The notes under the pieces were generated by a model, which saw only the letters and a list, made by a program, of their open reading frames with translations, was not told the origin of the DNA and searched no databases. A stretch of 6,313 nt of DNA, taken from Terriglobus sp. GTDB lineage: Bacteria; Acidobacteriota; Terriglobia; Terriglobales; Acidobacteriaceae. The stretch covers positions 1 through 6,313 of the forward strand of contig JAHFTZ010000150.1 of the NCBI GenBank assembly GCA_023265355.1, read 5' to 3'. Made by a program: the position numbers and the translations under genes. Shown here one piece after another: positions 1 through 5,478 of the stretch (within the stretch, counting starts at the first letter, position 1; every line of letters begins with the position of its first letter).

Positions 1-275
1 TCCCTTGGAACTGATGCGATAGAGGATGAAGTGTCTGGGAGTTTTTACTTGGGTGCCCTCAACCTGACTACGGCTGAGAGAAAGATGGTAGGTTCGTGCG
101 TCTGCTGCTAGATCTGGACGCGTTCTACTGCCCGGCGCATGGGATCGACCTCAAGATCGTGCAGAGCCTGAATCAGCAGAGATCGATACCGTTTTGCCGG
201 AACTTCGCCGAACTTATCGAGGCTCCAAATGAGAATGTCGCGGCTATCCCGGCGGGCGGTAACGGAAAGAATCAT
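1..275 (-). pseudogene. parE: ParE-like toxin gene, frameshifted, C-terminus off the window edge
   Basis: ParE-family toxins are small RelE-fold proteins; characterised members poison DNA gyrase and are neutralised by ParD. The first 47 residues, from ATG 273-275, have the family pattern (ILSVTARRDSRDILIWS, then FGE..AKRYRSLLIQAL.DL..DP). In that frame a TAG at 108-110 stops translation early, after an unrelated tail. Moving to the -1 frame at about 133-137 restores the rest of the family without a stop down to base 1: PGSRTRPDLAADARTYHLSL, then VKTPRHFILYRIS, the conserved ParE C-terminal strand. One missing base near the CGCC run at 134-137 (minus-strand reading) therefore explains the break. 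The repaired length is 92 residues plus whatever lies beyond the window, normal for ParE. The start lies 13 bp after the parD stop. An in-frame ATG at 330-332 overlaps parD and is less likely. Either the toxin is truly inactive or this is a sequencing error. Confidence 0.85.
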
Positions 276-288
276 CCTGCGAATAGCC

Positions 289-579
289 TTAGACTTTGAC
301 ACGTCCCGCTGCAAGCTTTTCGCTTTCATCATGGACGAAGGTTGCTAGATCGTCCATGGATTCGGAGACGAGGGCTTCACCACGGTCGAGTTCAGAAAAG
401 CCAGCCTGAGCCGCCGAGCGGAGCCACTCCAACTTAGCCTTGTCCTCAGCCTCTCGTTGTTCAAGCAAGCGCAGCCCTTCGCGAACGACTTCACTCGCAT
501 TGCTGAAGCGTCCGGAGGTCACACCGGATTCGATGAAGTCATCGAAATGCTCAGTCAGATTCACATTGCGCGTTGGCAT
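289..579 (-). CDS. parD: ParD-like ribbon-helix-helix antitoxin
   Basis: This 96-residue protein matches the ParD/CopG antitoxin family. The N-terminal ribbon strand is residues 2-9 (PTRNVNLT). The RHH helices follow in residues 11-44, with the typical pattern EHFDDFIESGVTSGRF, then SNASEVVREGLRLLEQRE. ParD proteins dimerise through this fold, bind their own promoter, and use the C-terminal half (here about 45-96, charged and probably flexible) to wrap the ParE toxin. The start ATG has a good Shine-Dalgarno sequence, GGAAGGG at 588-594, with an 8-base spacer. The toxin gene begins 13 bp downstream, the usual antitoxin-first order. The antitoxin frame is intact although the toxin is frameshifted, which is the expected survivable state. 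Upstream, the AsmA gene ends 60 bp away on the same strand, so parD could receive readthrough transcription but also has its own candidate promoter. Confidence 0.93.
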   Translation of the reverse strand: MPTRNVNLTEHFDDFIESGVTSGRFSNASEVVREGLRLLEQREAEDKAKLEWLRSAAQAGFSELDRGEALVSESMDDLATFVHDESEKLAAGRVKV

Positions 580-587
580 GGTTCTAT

Positions 588-594
588 CCCTTCC
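588..594 (-). promoter_or_regulatory. Ribosome binding site of parD
   Basis: The minus strand reads GGAAGGG here, 8 bases before the parD ATG at 577-579. It supports that ATG as the start. Confidence 0.7.
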
Positions 595-599
595 GCATC

Positions 600-626
600 A
601 GGATAAAAGGAGGCAATCATTGCCAA
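600..626 (-). promoter_or_regulatory. Candidate parD promoter
   Basis: On the minus strand TTGGCA (positions 626-621, five of six matches to the -35 consensus) is followed after 15 bases by TATCCT (605-600, four of six to the -10). The spacer is shorter than the ideal 17. The implied transcript would start roughly 10-15 bases before the parD ATG, just ahead of the Shine-Dalgarno sequence. Found by inspection only. Confidence 0.35.
612..624. promoter_or_regulatory. 13-bp palindrome, candidate ParD operator
   Basis: The sequence ggcaatcattgcc is a perfect 6+1+6 inverted repeat. It overlaps the candidate -35 hexamer and spacer upstream of parD, 33 bp before the antitoxin start. ParD-type ribbon-helix-helix antitoxins usually repress their own operon from short palindromes in this location. 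The role is inferred from position and symmetry. A weak terminator hairpin for the AsmA operon (5-bp stem, 3-base loop, then TCCTTTT on the minus strand) is an alternative reading. Confidence 0.45.
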
Positions 627-639
627 CTGGCCGCACCTT

Positions 640-2304
640 TCAGCCCTTGCGCCCACGCTTACGTACCGGGGCCGCCACGGGCCTGGACCAGGTCTGTACC
701 CCGCCCCATGTCCGATACGAAGTCCACTCGCCATCGCCCTCGGGCAGGCCATCCATGAGAGGCGGCAGGCGCCTCTCCAACGCCTCAAGAAACTCAGCGG
801 AGGTCGTCGCGGGATAATGGACCCTCAGGCCTTCACCGTTGATGGAGGCTTCGGCGTCTCCCCCCGGAAGGTCGTTGACCGCCTTGTCCGGACGCAGAGC
901 ATGCGAGACGCTCGCGACCACCTGCAGTGCCCGGCCGCCGGTTCCATCGCTGCCAATCGATGCATCCGCGTGGATCGACAGACGTTCCGTCGTCGCCTTG
1001 GAAAGTAGAGTGCCGGGTGCCGGTACGGGCAGAGACAGAGCGCAGGCGCAGGTGGCGCTTCCCGCCCACAGACCAGCGGTAGCCGGACCGTAGGAGAACG
1101 TCCCGTGCATCTCGCCAGTCGCGCTCAAAGGCTGTGGAATCCTCTGCGAGAAGAGGCGCAGCCAGTCCAGGGCATAGACCGGAGCCACACCGGACAGACT
1201 CGCCTGAAGGTCCGCCGACTTCCAATCGAGCAGGTTCGGAAGGTCGCCCGTCAGCGCAAGCGTTCCAGCGTTGGCACCCGCGATCTGGCCTCCAGCTTCT
1301 GTCCCGGTTGAAGCTGCGACATCCACCGGAATCGAGCATCGCAGACCGCGCAGCTCCCGCAGAACGCCCGTTGCCCGTGCCTCGCAGCGTGCATTGATCT
1401 CCATCAAGCGCGCCGGAACAAAATCCGACCGCCGGACATCCGTGAGATGCAGGGTAGCCTTCACGGAGGCGTCGCCCAGTGTGCCGTTGATCTTCACCTC
1501 TGCAGCGGCATCGCCTCTCCAGCCCGCATCGTAACCGACCAGGACCTTGCTGGCTTCACCCAGCGGCGTCCGCCGCCAGACCGCCTCCGCCTGGATGGGA
1601 ACATCGCGCATTCTGGCGGCGTGGCGAAGCGTCGCCTCTACGCGAAGCTCCCCTGTATCGCTCGCGTCCGTATCTGTGCGCGCCGGTTTGGCCTTCAGAC
1701 GAAGCCGCCACTCCTGCGGGTCGGGCAGCCAGAGGGCAAACTCCGCTCCAGTCAGGCTGAACGGCGTCTTCTCATCGCCCAGCTTCACATTCACGCGCGC
1801 ATCGGTCGCTTCGATATAAGGAAAGCGCGGCGTCGATCCGGCACGCTTCTGCTGCGTAGGTGCGGCATCGATCTGCGACGCCTGAAGGAGGATCGTCTCC
1901 AGATTCCAGCGTCCGGCTGCGTTGCGGACGAGGTTCACGCTCGGTGCCGTCAGGTTGATCGTGGAAAACTCCAGCTTGCCGCGCCACAGCGAACTCACAC
2001 GCAGCGTCGCCGTCACTTCATCGGCGCGCATGACGGGCTCCGCTCCAAACTGGGGATCTTCGCTTACGACAAAGTTTTCCAGCGTAAATCCGGGCAAGGG
2101 AAGCAGGTTCATGCTCACACTGTCCAGATGCACGGGCCGTCCCAGGCTGCGGGAGATGCTCGTCGCAATGCGCCGCTGATAGCGGTTCACATTAATCAAC
2201 GGGGGCAGCAGCGCCAGAACCACAAGCGCCAGCAGCACGCATGCCGCAATCACCAGTCGCTTCCGTACAACGCCCATACCGCTCTTTGTTTCCAGGGTCG
2301 TCAC
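640..2304 (-). CDS. AsmA-family envelope biogenesis protein
   Basis: About 554 residues from the chosen GTG start. An N-terminal basic stretch (VVRKR) leads into one hydrophobic segment, residues 16-36 (LVIAACVLLALVVLALLPPL). A typical AsmA N-terminal region follows at about 40-140: NRYQRRIATSISRSLGRPVH, LPLPGFTLENFVV, LRVSSLWRGKLEFSTINL, then NLVRNAAGRWNLETIL. The rest is beta-rich and poorly conserved, ending in a basic tail (RKRGRKG). AsmA-family proteins are anchored in the inner membrane with a long periplasmic part; the family is linked to outer-membrane assembly and lipid transport between membranes. The GTG at 2302-2304 overlaps the lepB1 stop in a GTGA arrangement, which favours translational coupling. 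An ATG at 2275-2277 would place the basic/hydrophobic anchor nearer the N-terminus and is a fair alternative; neither has a strong Shine-Dalgarno sequence. It is the last operon gene before parD. I cannot assign a named member. Confidence 0.85.
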   Translation of the reverse strand: MTTLETKSGMGVVRKRLVIAACVLLALVVLALLPPLINVNRYQRRIATSISRSLGRPVHLDSVSMNLLPLPGFTLENFVVSEDPQFGAEPVMRADEVTATLRVSSLWRGKLEFSTINLTAPSVNLVRNAAGRWNLETILLQASQIDAAPTQQKRAGSTPRFPYIEATDARVNVKLGDEKTPFSLTGAEFALWLPDPQEWRLRLKAKPARTDTDASDTGELRVEATLRHAARMRDVPIQAEAVWRRTPLGEASKVLVGYDAGWRGDAAAEVKINGTLGDASVKATLHLTDVRRSDFVPARLMEINARCEARATGVLRELRGLRCSIPVDVAASTGTEAGGQIAGANAGTLALTGDLPNLLDWKSADLQASLSGVAPVYALDWLRLFSQRIPQPLSATGEMHGTFSYGPATAGLWAGSATCACALSLPVPAPGTLLSKATTERLSIHADASIGSDGTGGRALQVVASVSHALRPDKAVNDLPGGDAEASINGEGLRVHYPATTSAEFLEALERRLPPLMDGLPEGDGEWTSYRTWGGVQTWSRPVAAPVRKRGRKG

Positions 2305-3110
2305 ACTACCCTGTGGAACGTGCGCTTCCACCGCGTCTGGTCAAAGATATGCAGCAGAATGTGGCCCATGAACGCGATGCGCTCGTTCGCGCTGGTCTTG
2401 TACATCTGGTCTTCGGAGGTCATGAACGACCAGTAAATAAACATCGGTCGTCCCAGCACGGCTTCCTTCGGAATAAAGCCCCAGAAGCGGCCATCGAGCG
2501 AGGCCAAACGGTTGTCGCCCATGCCGAAGATCTTGCCCTCAGGCACCACGAGATCGCCGTTTACAACATGGCTCTGCAACTCCGTCGCCCAAAGTGCGGT
2601 GACGTTGCTATCGTCCGGCGGTGCGCTCGGAAAATCGTCGCGATAGGTCTGGTACCCGTGCATCGGGTCGCCATCATCCGGCATGGAGATCTGCGGTTCG
2701 ACCTGCGCCACGCCGTTGAGGTATAGGACGCCATGCCGCAGATGAATGCGATCTCCCGGCAAACCGATAGCGCGCTTCACCAGGATCAGGTCCGGGGATT
2801 CGGGGTTGGGCTTCAGAAAAACAATAATGTCGCCGTGCTGTACCGGGCGATAGTGCACCAGGGGCATCCACTTCGTGGGCGGCGCAAAGGTCGTGTGGTC
2901 CACCACGAGATGGTCGCCAATCAACATTGTCGGCACCATCGAAGACGAAGGAATCTCGAAGTTCTGCGCGACAAACGTCAGCACAAACAGGCCCACCACC
3001 AGCACAAACGCCATGCCGGAGATCGACTCCAGAAGAGTCTCCTTGCGTTCCTCTACGACTTCCACGGCCTGCTGCTTCTCCACGACTGTTTCTGACAAAG
3101 TGTGCCTCAC
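2301..3110 (-). CDS. lepB: Signal peptidase I (copy 1 of the tandem array)
   Basis: Type I signal peptidase (EC 3.4.21.89), an inner-membrane Ser/Lys protease that removes signal peptides from exported proteins. It has 269 residues from a GTG at 3108-3110. An N-terminal cytoplasmic stretch is followed by one membrane segment at about 31-48. The nucleophile motif is EIPSSSMVPT (52-61) with catalytic Ser57. Box D is VKRAIGLPGDR (111-121) with general-base Lys112. Box E is GDNRLASLDGRFWG (198-211), slightly degenerate against the canonical GDNRxNSxDSRxWG but keeping the conserved Ser. Residues 150-180 hold an RDDFP-containing insertion shared with the other two copies. The tail is basic and aromatic (RTFHRVV). 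An in-frame TTG at 3096-3098, preceded by GAGG at a 6-base distance, is an alternative start. It lies 85 bp after lepB2 and overlaps the AsmA start by 4 bp. Confidence 0.95.
   Translation of the reverse strand: MRHTLSETVVEKQQAVEVVEERKETLLESISGMAFVLVVGLFVLTFVAQNFEIPSSSMVPTMLIGDHLVVDHTTFAPPTKWMPLVHYRPVQHGDIIVFLKPNPESPDLILVKRAIGLPGDRIHLRHGVLYLNGVAQVEPQISMPDDGDPMHGYQTYRDDFPSAPPDDSNVTALWATELQSHVVNGDLVVPEGKIFGMGDNRLASLDGRFWGFIPKEAVLGRPMFIYWSFMTSEDQMYKTSANERIAFMGHILLHIFDQTRWKRTFHRVV
2731..2822. repeat. lepB1 copy of a highly conserved paralogous block
   Basis: This 92-base block aligns without gaps to 3623-3714 in lepB2 and differs at about 9 positions by hand count. It contains one uninterrupted match of 17 bases and another of at least 20. 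It encodes most of a 31-residue stretch (lepB1 residues 97-127) that is identical in the two proteins and includes the catalytic Lys112. It is part of the lepB1/lepB2 duplication, not a mobile repeat. Confidence 0.7.
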
Positions 3111-3195
3111 CGACCCCCGTCCAGTGTACGGAACCCGCCTTCACAACGGAAGTCCGACGCAGGAAAAGGCTGGATCGGGTCAATTCCGAGGCGTT

Positions 3196-3984
3196 TCAAA
3201 CAATCCGATGAAAGGTGCGCTTCCATCGCGTCCGGTCGAAGAAATGGATCACGACATGGGTAAAGAAAGCCACGCGCTCGCCCGCGCTGGTCTTATACTG
3301 CTGGTCTTCCGGAGTCATGAACGACCAGTACACGAACAGCGGACGTCCAAGGACGGCCTTCCGGGGAATGAAGCCCCAGAAACGGCTATCCAGCGAACCC
3401 ACTCGGTTGTCGCCCAAACCCAGGATCATGTCGTCCGGCACCACCAGTTCGCCGTTTACGATATGGCTCTGCCATTCGTTCGCCCAGGTTGCGGTCATCA
3501 GCGTGTCGGCGGGACCACCTGGAAAATCATCCCGAAACGGATCATAGGTGTGAGCCGGATCGCTACCGTCGGGCACCGAGATCTGCGGCTCCTTCTGCGC
3601 TACGCCGTTCCGGTACAGAATTCCATGCCGCAGATGAATCCGGTCGCCCGGCAGACCGATGGCCCGTTTCACAAGGATCAGGTCCGGGGACTCGGGGTTG
3701 GGCTTCAGAAACACCACCACATCGTTGTGCTGGATGGCTCGATAAGGTATCAACGGCATCCACTTTGCCGGTGGAGCAAAGGCGGCATGGTCCACCAGTA
3801 CATGGTCGCCAATCAACAGCGTAGGAACCATGGACGGAGAGGGAATCTCGAAGTTCTGTGCGACGAACGTCAGCACAAACAAACCAATCACCAGCACAAC
3901 GGCCATTCCGGAGATCGACTCCAGAAGGGTCTCTTTGCGCTCCTGCTCTTCCAGAACCAACTTTGCCAATGCTTCTCTCCTCAC
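3196..3984 (-). CDS. lepB: Signal peptidase I (copy 2 of the tandem array)
   Basis: A second type I signal peptidase, 262 residues from the GTG at 3982-3984, and a close paralogue of lepB1 (about 74% identical by hand count from ERKETLLESISGMA onward). One N-terminal membrane segment lies at about 26-42. The nucleophile motif is EIPSPSMVPT (46-55) with Ser51, box D VKRAIGLPGDR (105-115) with Lys106, and box E GDNRVGSLDSRFWG (191-204), closer to the canonical form than in lepB1. All catalytic residues are present, so activity is expected. The start is uncertain. The GTG has AGGA five bases upstream, overlapping the lepB3 stop, while a TTG at 3967-3969 has a better AGGAG at a 7-base distance. 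The frame is open further upstream to 4125, but that extension lies within lepB3 and shows no family similarity. The gap to lepB3 is 7 bp, indicating one transcript. Confidence 0.95.
   Translation of the reverse strand: MRREALAKLVLEEQERKETLLESISGMAVVLVIGLFVLTFVAQNFEIPSPSMVPTLLIGDHVLVDHAAFAPPAKWMPLIPYRAIQHNDVVVFLKPNPESPDLILVKRAIGLPGDRIHLRHGILYRNGVAQKEPQISVPDGSDPAHTYDPFRDDFPGGPADTLMTATWANEWQSHIVNGELVVPDDMILGLGDNRVGSLDSRFWGFIPRKAVLGRPLFVYWSFMTPEDQQYKTSAGERVAFFTHVVIHFFDRTRWKRTFHRIV
3623..3714. repeat. lepB2 copy of a highly conserved paralogous block
   Basis: Partner of the block at 2731-2822. It covers most of lepB2 residues 91-121, which match lepB1 residues 97-127 exactly, including catalytic Lys106. 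Outside this block the two genes diverge more, notably around the RDDFP insertion, where a one-residue length difference also occurs. Confidence 0.7.
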
Positions 3985-3991
3985 ATTCTTC

Positions 3992-4684
3992 CTATCGAAC
4001 CACCGAAAGCACTCTGCGCCAGCGGCCCAGACGCCGCAAACGGTGCCAGAAGGTACCGTCTTCCTCGCCGCGCACCGAAAAGTAAACCAGCAGCGGCGAA
4101 CCGACGATCCTGCTCTCCGGCACAAATCCCCAGTAGCGGCTGTCCTGACTGTTATTGCGATTGTCGCCCATCATAAAGGCGTCTCCGCCGGGCACCTGCA
4201 GGGCTCCGCTCTGTATGCGGGAGCGCATCTCCACCCACCAGGCCGCGTCCGTATCCGGATCGCGCTCCTGCATGTTGGGAAAATCATCGCGAAACCGGCT
4301 CCGTCCAGCCGGAGCATAGACCGCATAACCCTCGGCCCGCGGTGTTCCGTTCAAAACCACCTGCCCCGCATGCAGCGCAACGGAGTCTCCGCCCACGGCA
4401 ATCACGCGTTTCACCAGCAGCGTATCGGTCACGGGCTGATGAAAGACGGCGACATCGCCCCTCTGAATCCTGCGGTAAGGCAGAAGCCATCCCCAACGCC
4501 CCGCTGGCGCCAGCGCCTGCTTGTTCACCAGCAAAAAATCCCCCACCAGCAGCGTCTTTTCCATGGAAGCCGAAGGGATCCGGTACGGTTGCAGCAAAAA
4601 CGTCGCCACGAATACGGCTACTACGGTTGCCCGCAGCATGGACTGCAGCGTTGGAAGGACCCCGTGCTGCGGTACTTCGCTCAA
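3992..4684 (-). CDS. lepB: Signal peptidase I (copy 3, the most canonical)
   Basis: A third type I signal peptidase of 230 residues, clearly diverged from copies 1 and 2. It has one N-terminal membrane segment at about 18-32 (RATVVAVFVATFLLQ). The nucleophile motif is YRIPSASMEKTLLVGD (34-49) with Ser40, box D VKRVIAVGGDS (91-101) with Lys92, and box E GDNRNNSQDSRYWGFVP (173-189), a textbook match. The RFRDDFP insertion at 130-136 is shared with its neighbours. The start is a TTG at 4682-4684 that overlaps the rnc stop (TTGA). The preceding GAGGGA at 4692-4697 with a 7-base spacer makes a convincing ribosome binding site inside the end of rnc. An in-frame ATG at 4637-4639 (residue 16) has no good site. 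Adjacency of lepB and rnc is widespread in bacteria. By its canonical motifs this is the likely ancestral housekeeping copy. Confidence 0.95.
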   Translation of the reverse strand: MSEVPQHGVLPTLQSMLRATVVAVFVATFLLQPYRIPSASMEKTLLVGDFLLVNKQALAPAGRWGWLLPYRRIQRGDVAVFHQPVTDTLLVKRVIAVGGDSVALHAGQVVLNGTPRAEGYAVYAPAGRSRFRDDFPNMQERDPDTDAAWWVEMRSRIQSGALQVPGGDAFMMGDNRNNSQDSRYWGFVPESRIVGSPLLVYFSVRGEEDGTFWHRLRRLGRWRRVLSVVR

Positions 4685-5439
4685 GCGCTCTTCCCTCGCA
4701 GATCGAGAAACGCACTCTCGGCTGCCTTCTGCTGCGCCGCCTTCTTTGTCGGGCCCTCGCCCACGGCCAGCAGGGTCTCTCTCTTGGACGCCGCATCGCC
4801 TTCGACCAGCATCAGCTCCACGCGGAAAAGCTTGCGATGGTCCGGCCCGCTCTCTTCGGCTGTCACATACCGGGCTGCGGCGGAACCCACACCGCGCGCC
4901 TGCAACAGCTCCTGCAAAGCAGATTTGAAGTCGCCGACCACGCCTCCAAAATGCGTCTGCTCACCCGCCGCGCGCTCCAGCTCCGGCATCTTGGGCAGAA
5001 CCACCTCGCGCTCCACGATCTTCTGCACGGCAGCCAGGCCGCCATCCAGATACACCGCCGCCAGCACAGCCTCCATCGCGTTCGCCATCAGAGCTGGTTT
5101 CTTCCGTCCGCCACTCTGTTCTTCGCCGCGACCCAGTTGCAGATACTCGCCCAGCCCCAGCCGCGCGCCGACCTCTCCCAGATGCTTGCGGCTGACCAGA
5201 AGAGCGCGCATCCGCGTCAGTTCCCCCTCACCCAGGGCAGGGAATCGCTGGAAGAGGCTCTCCGCTACGATCAACCCCACCACGGCGTCGCCCACAAACT
5301 CCAGGCGCTCATTGCTTTCGGACGCCGTTCCCGCCTCGAAGGCAAGCGAGCTGTGCGTCAGAGCAAGGTCGAGCAGCTTCGCATCGTGAAACGCATACCC
5401 CAACCGCTCCGCCAGTCCCGTCTTAGCCGCCTTCGCCAT
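4681..5439 (-). CDS. rnc: Ribonuclease III
   Basis: RNase III (EC 3.1.26.3), a Mg-dependent dimeric endonuclease that cleaves double-stranded RNA, including rRNA precursors and some mRNAs. It has 252 residues. The catalytic domain covers about 9-150 and carries the signature NERLEFVGDAVVG (43-55) with Glu47 and Asp51. The second metal-site motif is LMANAMEAVLAAVYLDGG (117-134) with Glu123; the position usually occupied by Asp in LADxxEA is Asn120. A double-stranded RNA binding domain follows at about 169-247, beginning DFKSALQELLQARG and ending GPTKKAAQQKAAESAFLDL. The ATG at 5437-5439 is the only plausible start, because an in-frame stop lies just upstream. The GGAGGG touching the ATG is too close for a standard Shine-Dalgarno sequence, and a TAGAGT six bases before the ATG suggests a leaderless start. 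It is the first gene of the rnc-lepB-asmA operon. Confidence 0.96.
   Translation of the reverse strand: MAKAAKTGLAERLGYAFHDAKLLDLALTHSSLAFEAGTASESNERLEFVGDAVVGLIVAESLFQRFPALGEGELTRMRALLVSRKHLGEVGARLGLGEYLQLGRGEEQSGGRKKPALMANAMEAVLAAVYLDGGLAAVQKIVEREVVLPKMPELERAAGEQTHFGGVVGDFKSALQELLQARGVGSAAARYVTAEESGPDHRKLFRVELMLVEGDAASKRETLLAVGEGPTKKAAQQKAAESAFLDLRGKSA
4692..4697 (-). promoter_or_regulatory. Ribosome binding site supporting the TTG start of lepB3
   Basis: GAGGGA on the minus strand lies within the last codons of rnc, 7 bases before the TTG at 4682-4684. It decides in favour of this non-ATG start, which overlaps the rnc stop codon. Confidence 0.65.
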
Positions 5440-5445
5440 CCCTCC

Positions 5446-5451
5446 ACTCTA
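5446..5451 (-). promoter_or_regulatory. Candidate -10 element of rnc (possible leaderless start)
   Basis: TAGAGT on the minus strand, six bases before the rnc ATG. The usual 6-7 base distance from -10 to transcription start would place the first transcribed base at or next to the A of the ATG. No recognisable -35 hexamer lies at 16-18 bases upstream. Confidence 0.4.
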
Positions 5452-5466
5452 TCGAATCCGAGCAAC

Positions 5467-5472
5467 TACAAT
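5467..5472 (+). promoter_or_regulatory. Candidate -10 element of the KdsC-family gene (possible leaderless start)
   Basis: TACAAT matches the -10 consensus at five of six positions and ends six bases before the ATG at 5479-5481. There is no Shine-Dalgarno-like sequence between it and the start codon (cacctc), and no good -35 hexamer at 16-18 bases upstream. The geometry fits a transcript beginning at the start codon itself. Confidence 0.5.
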
Positions 5473-5478
5473 CACCTC

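Noticed and set aside
96..299. Plus-strand 67-residue open frame opposite the ParE-like gene.
   Set aside because: No family resemblance and no convincing ribosome binding site; the minus strand carries the ParE similarity.
580..639. Intrinsic terminator after the AsmA-family gene.
   Set aside because: The only hairpin is a 5-bp stem with a 3-base loop followed by TCCTTTT, too weak to call. The palindrome fits better as an operator.
1447..2436. Plus-strand 329-residue open frame across the AsmA-family gene.
   Set aside because: It is antisense to a well-supported gene, shows no recognisable domain and has a composition typical of shadow frames.
3111..3195. Possible internal promoter before lepB1 (TACACT and TTGACC are present on the minus strand).
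   Set aside because: Neither hexamer has a partner at an acceptable distance. The 85-bp gap may hold a promoter, but I cannot support one.
2875..4176. Plus-strand 433-residue open frame across lepB1 and lepB2, containing two similar halves.
   Set aside because: The internal repetition is the antisense reflection of the lepB1/lepB2 duplication, not a repeat protein.
4342..5478. Very long plus-strand open frame antisense to rnc and lepB3, continuous with the KdsC-family frame.
   Set aside because: Its translation is low-complexity, rich in Arg, Pro, Ala and Ser, with no family resemblance. It arises from GC-rich codon use on the other strand. The conserved KdsC start is at 5479.
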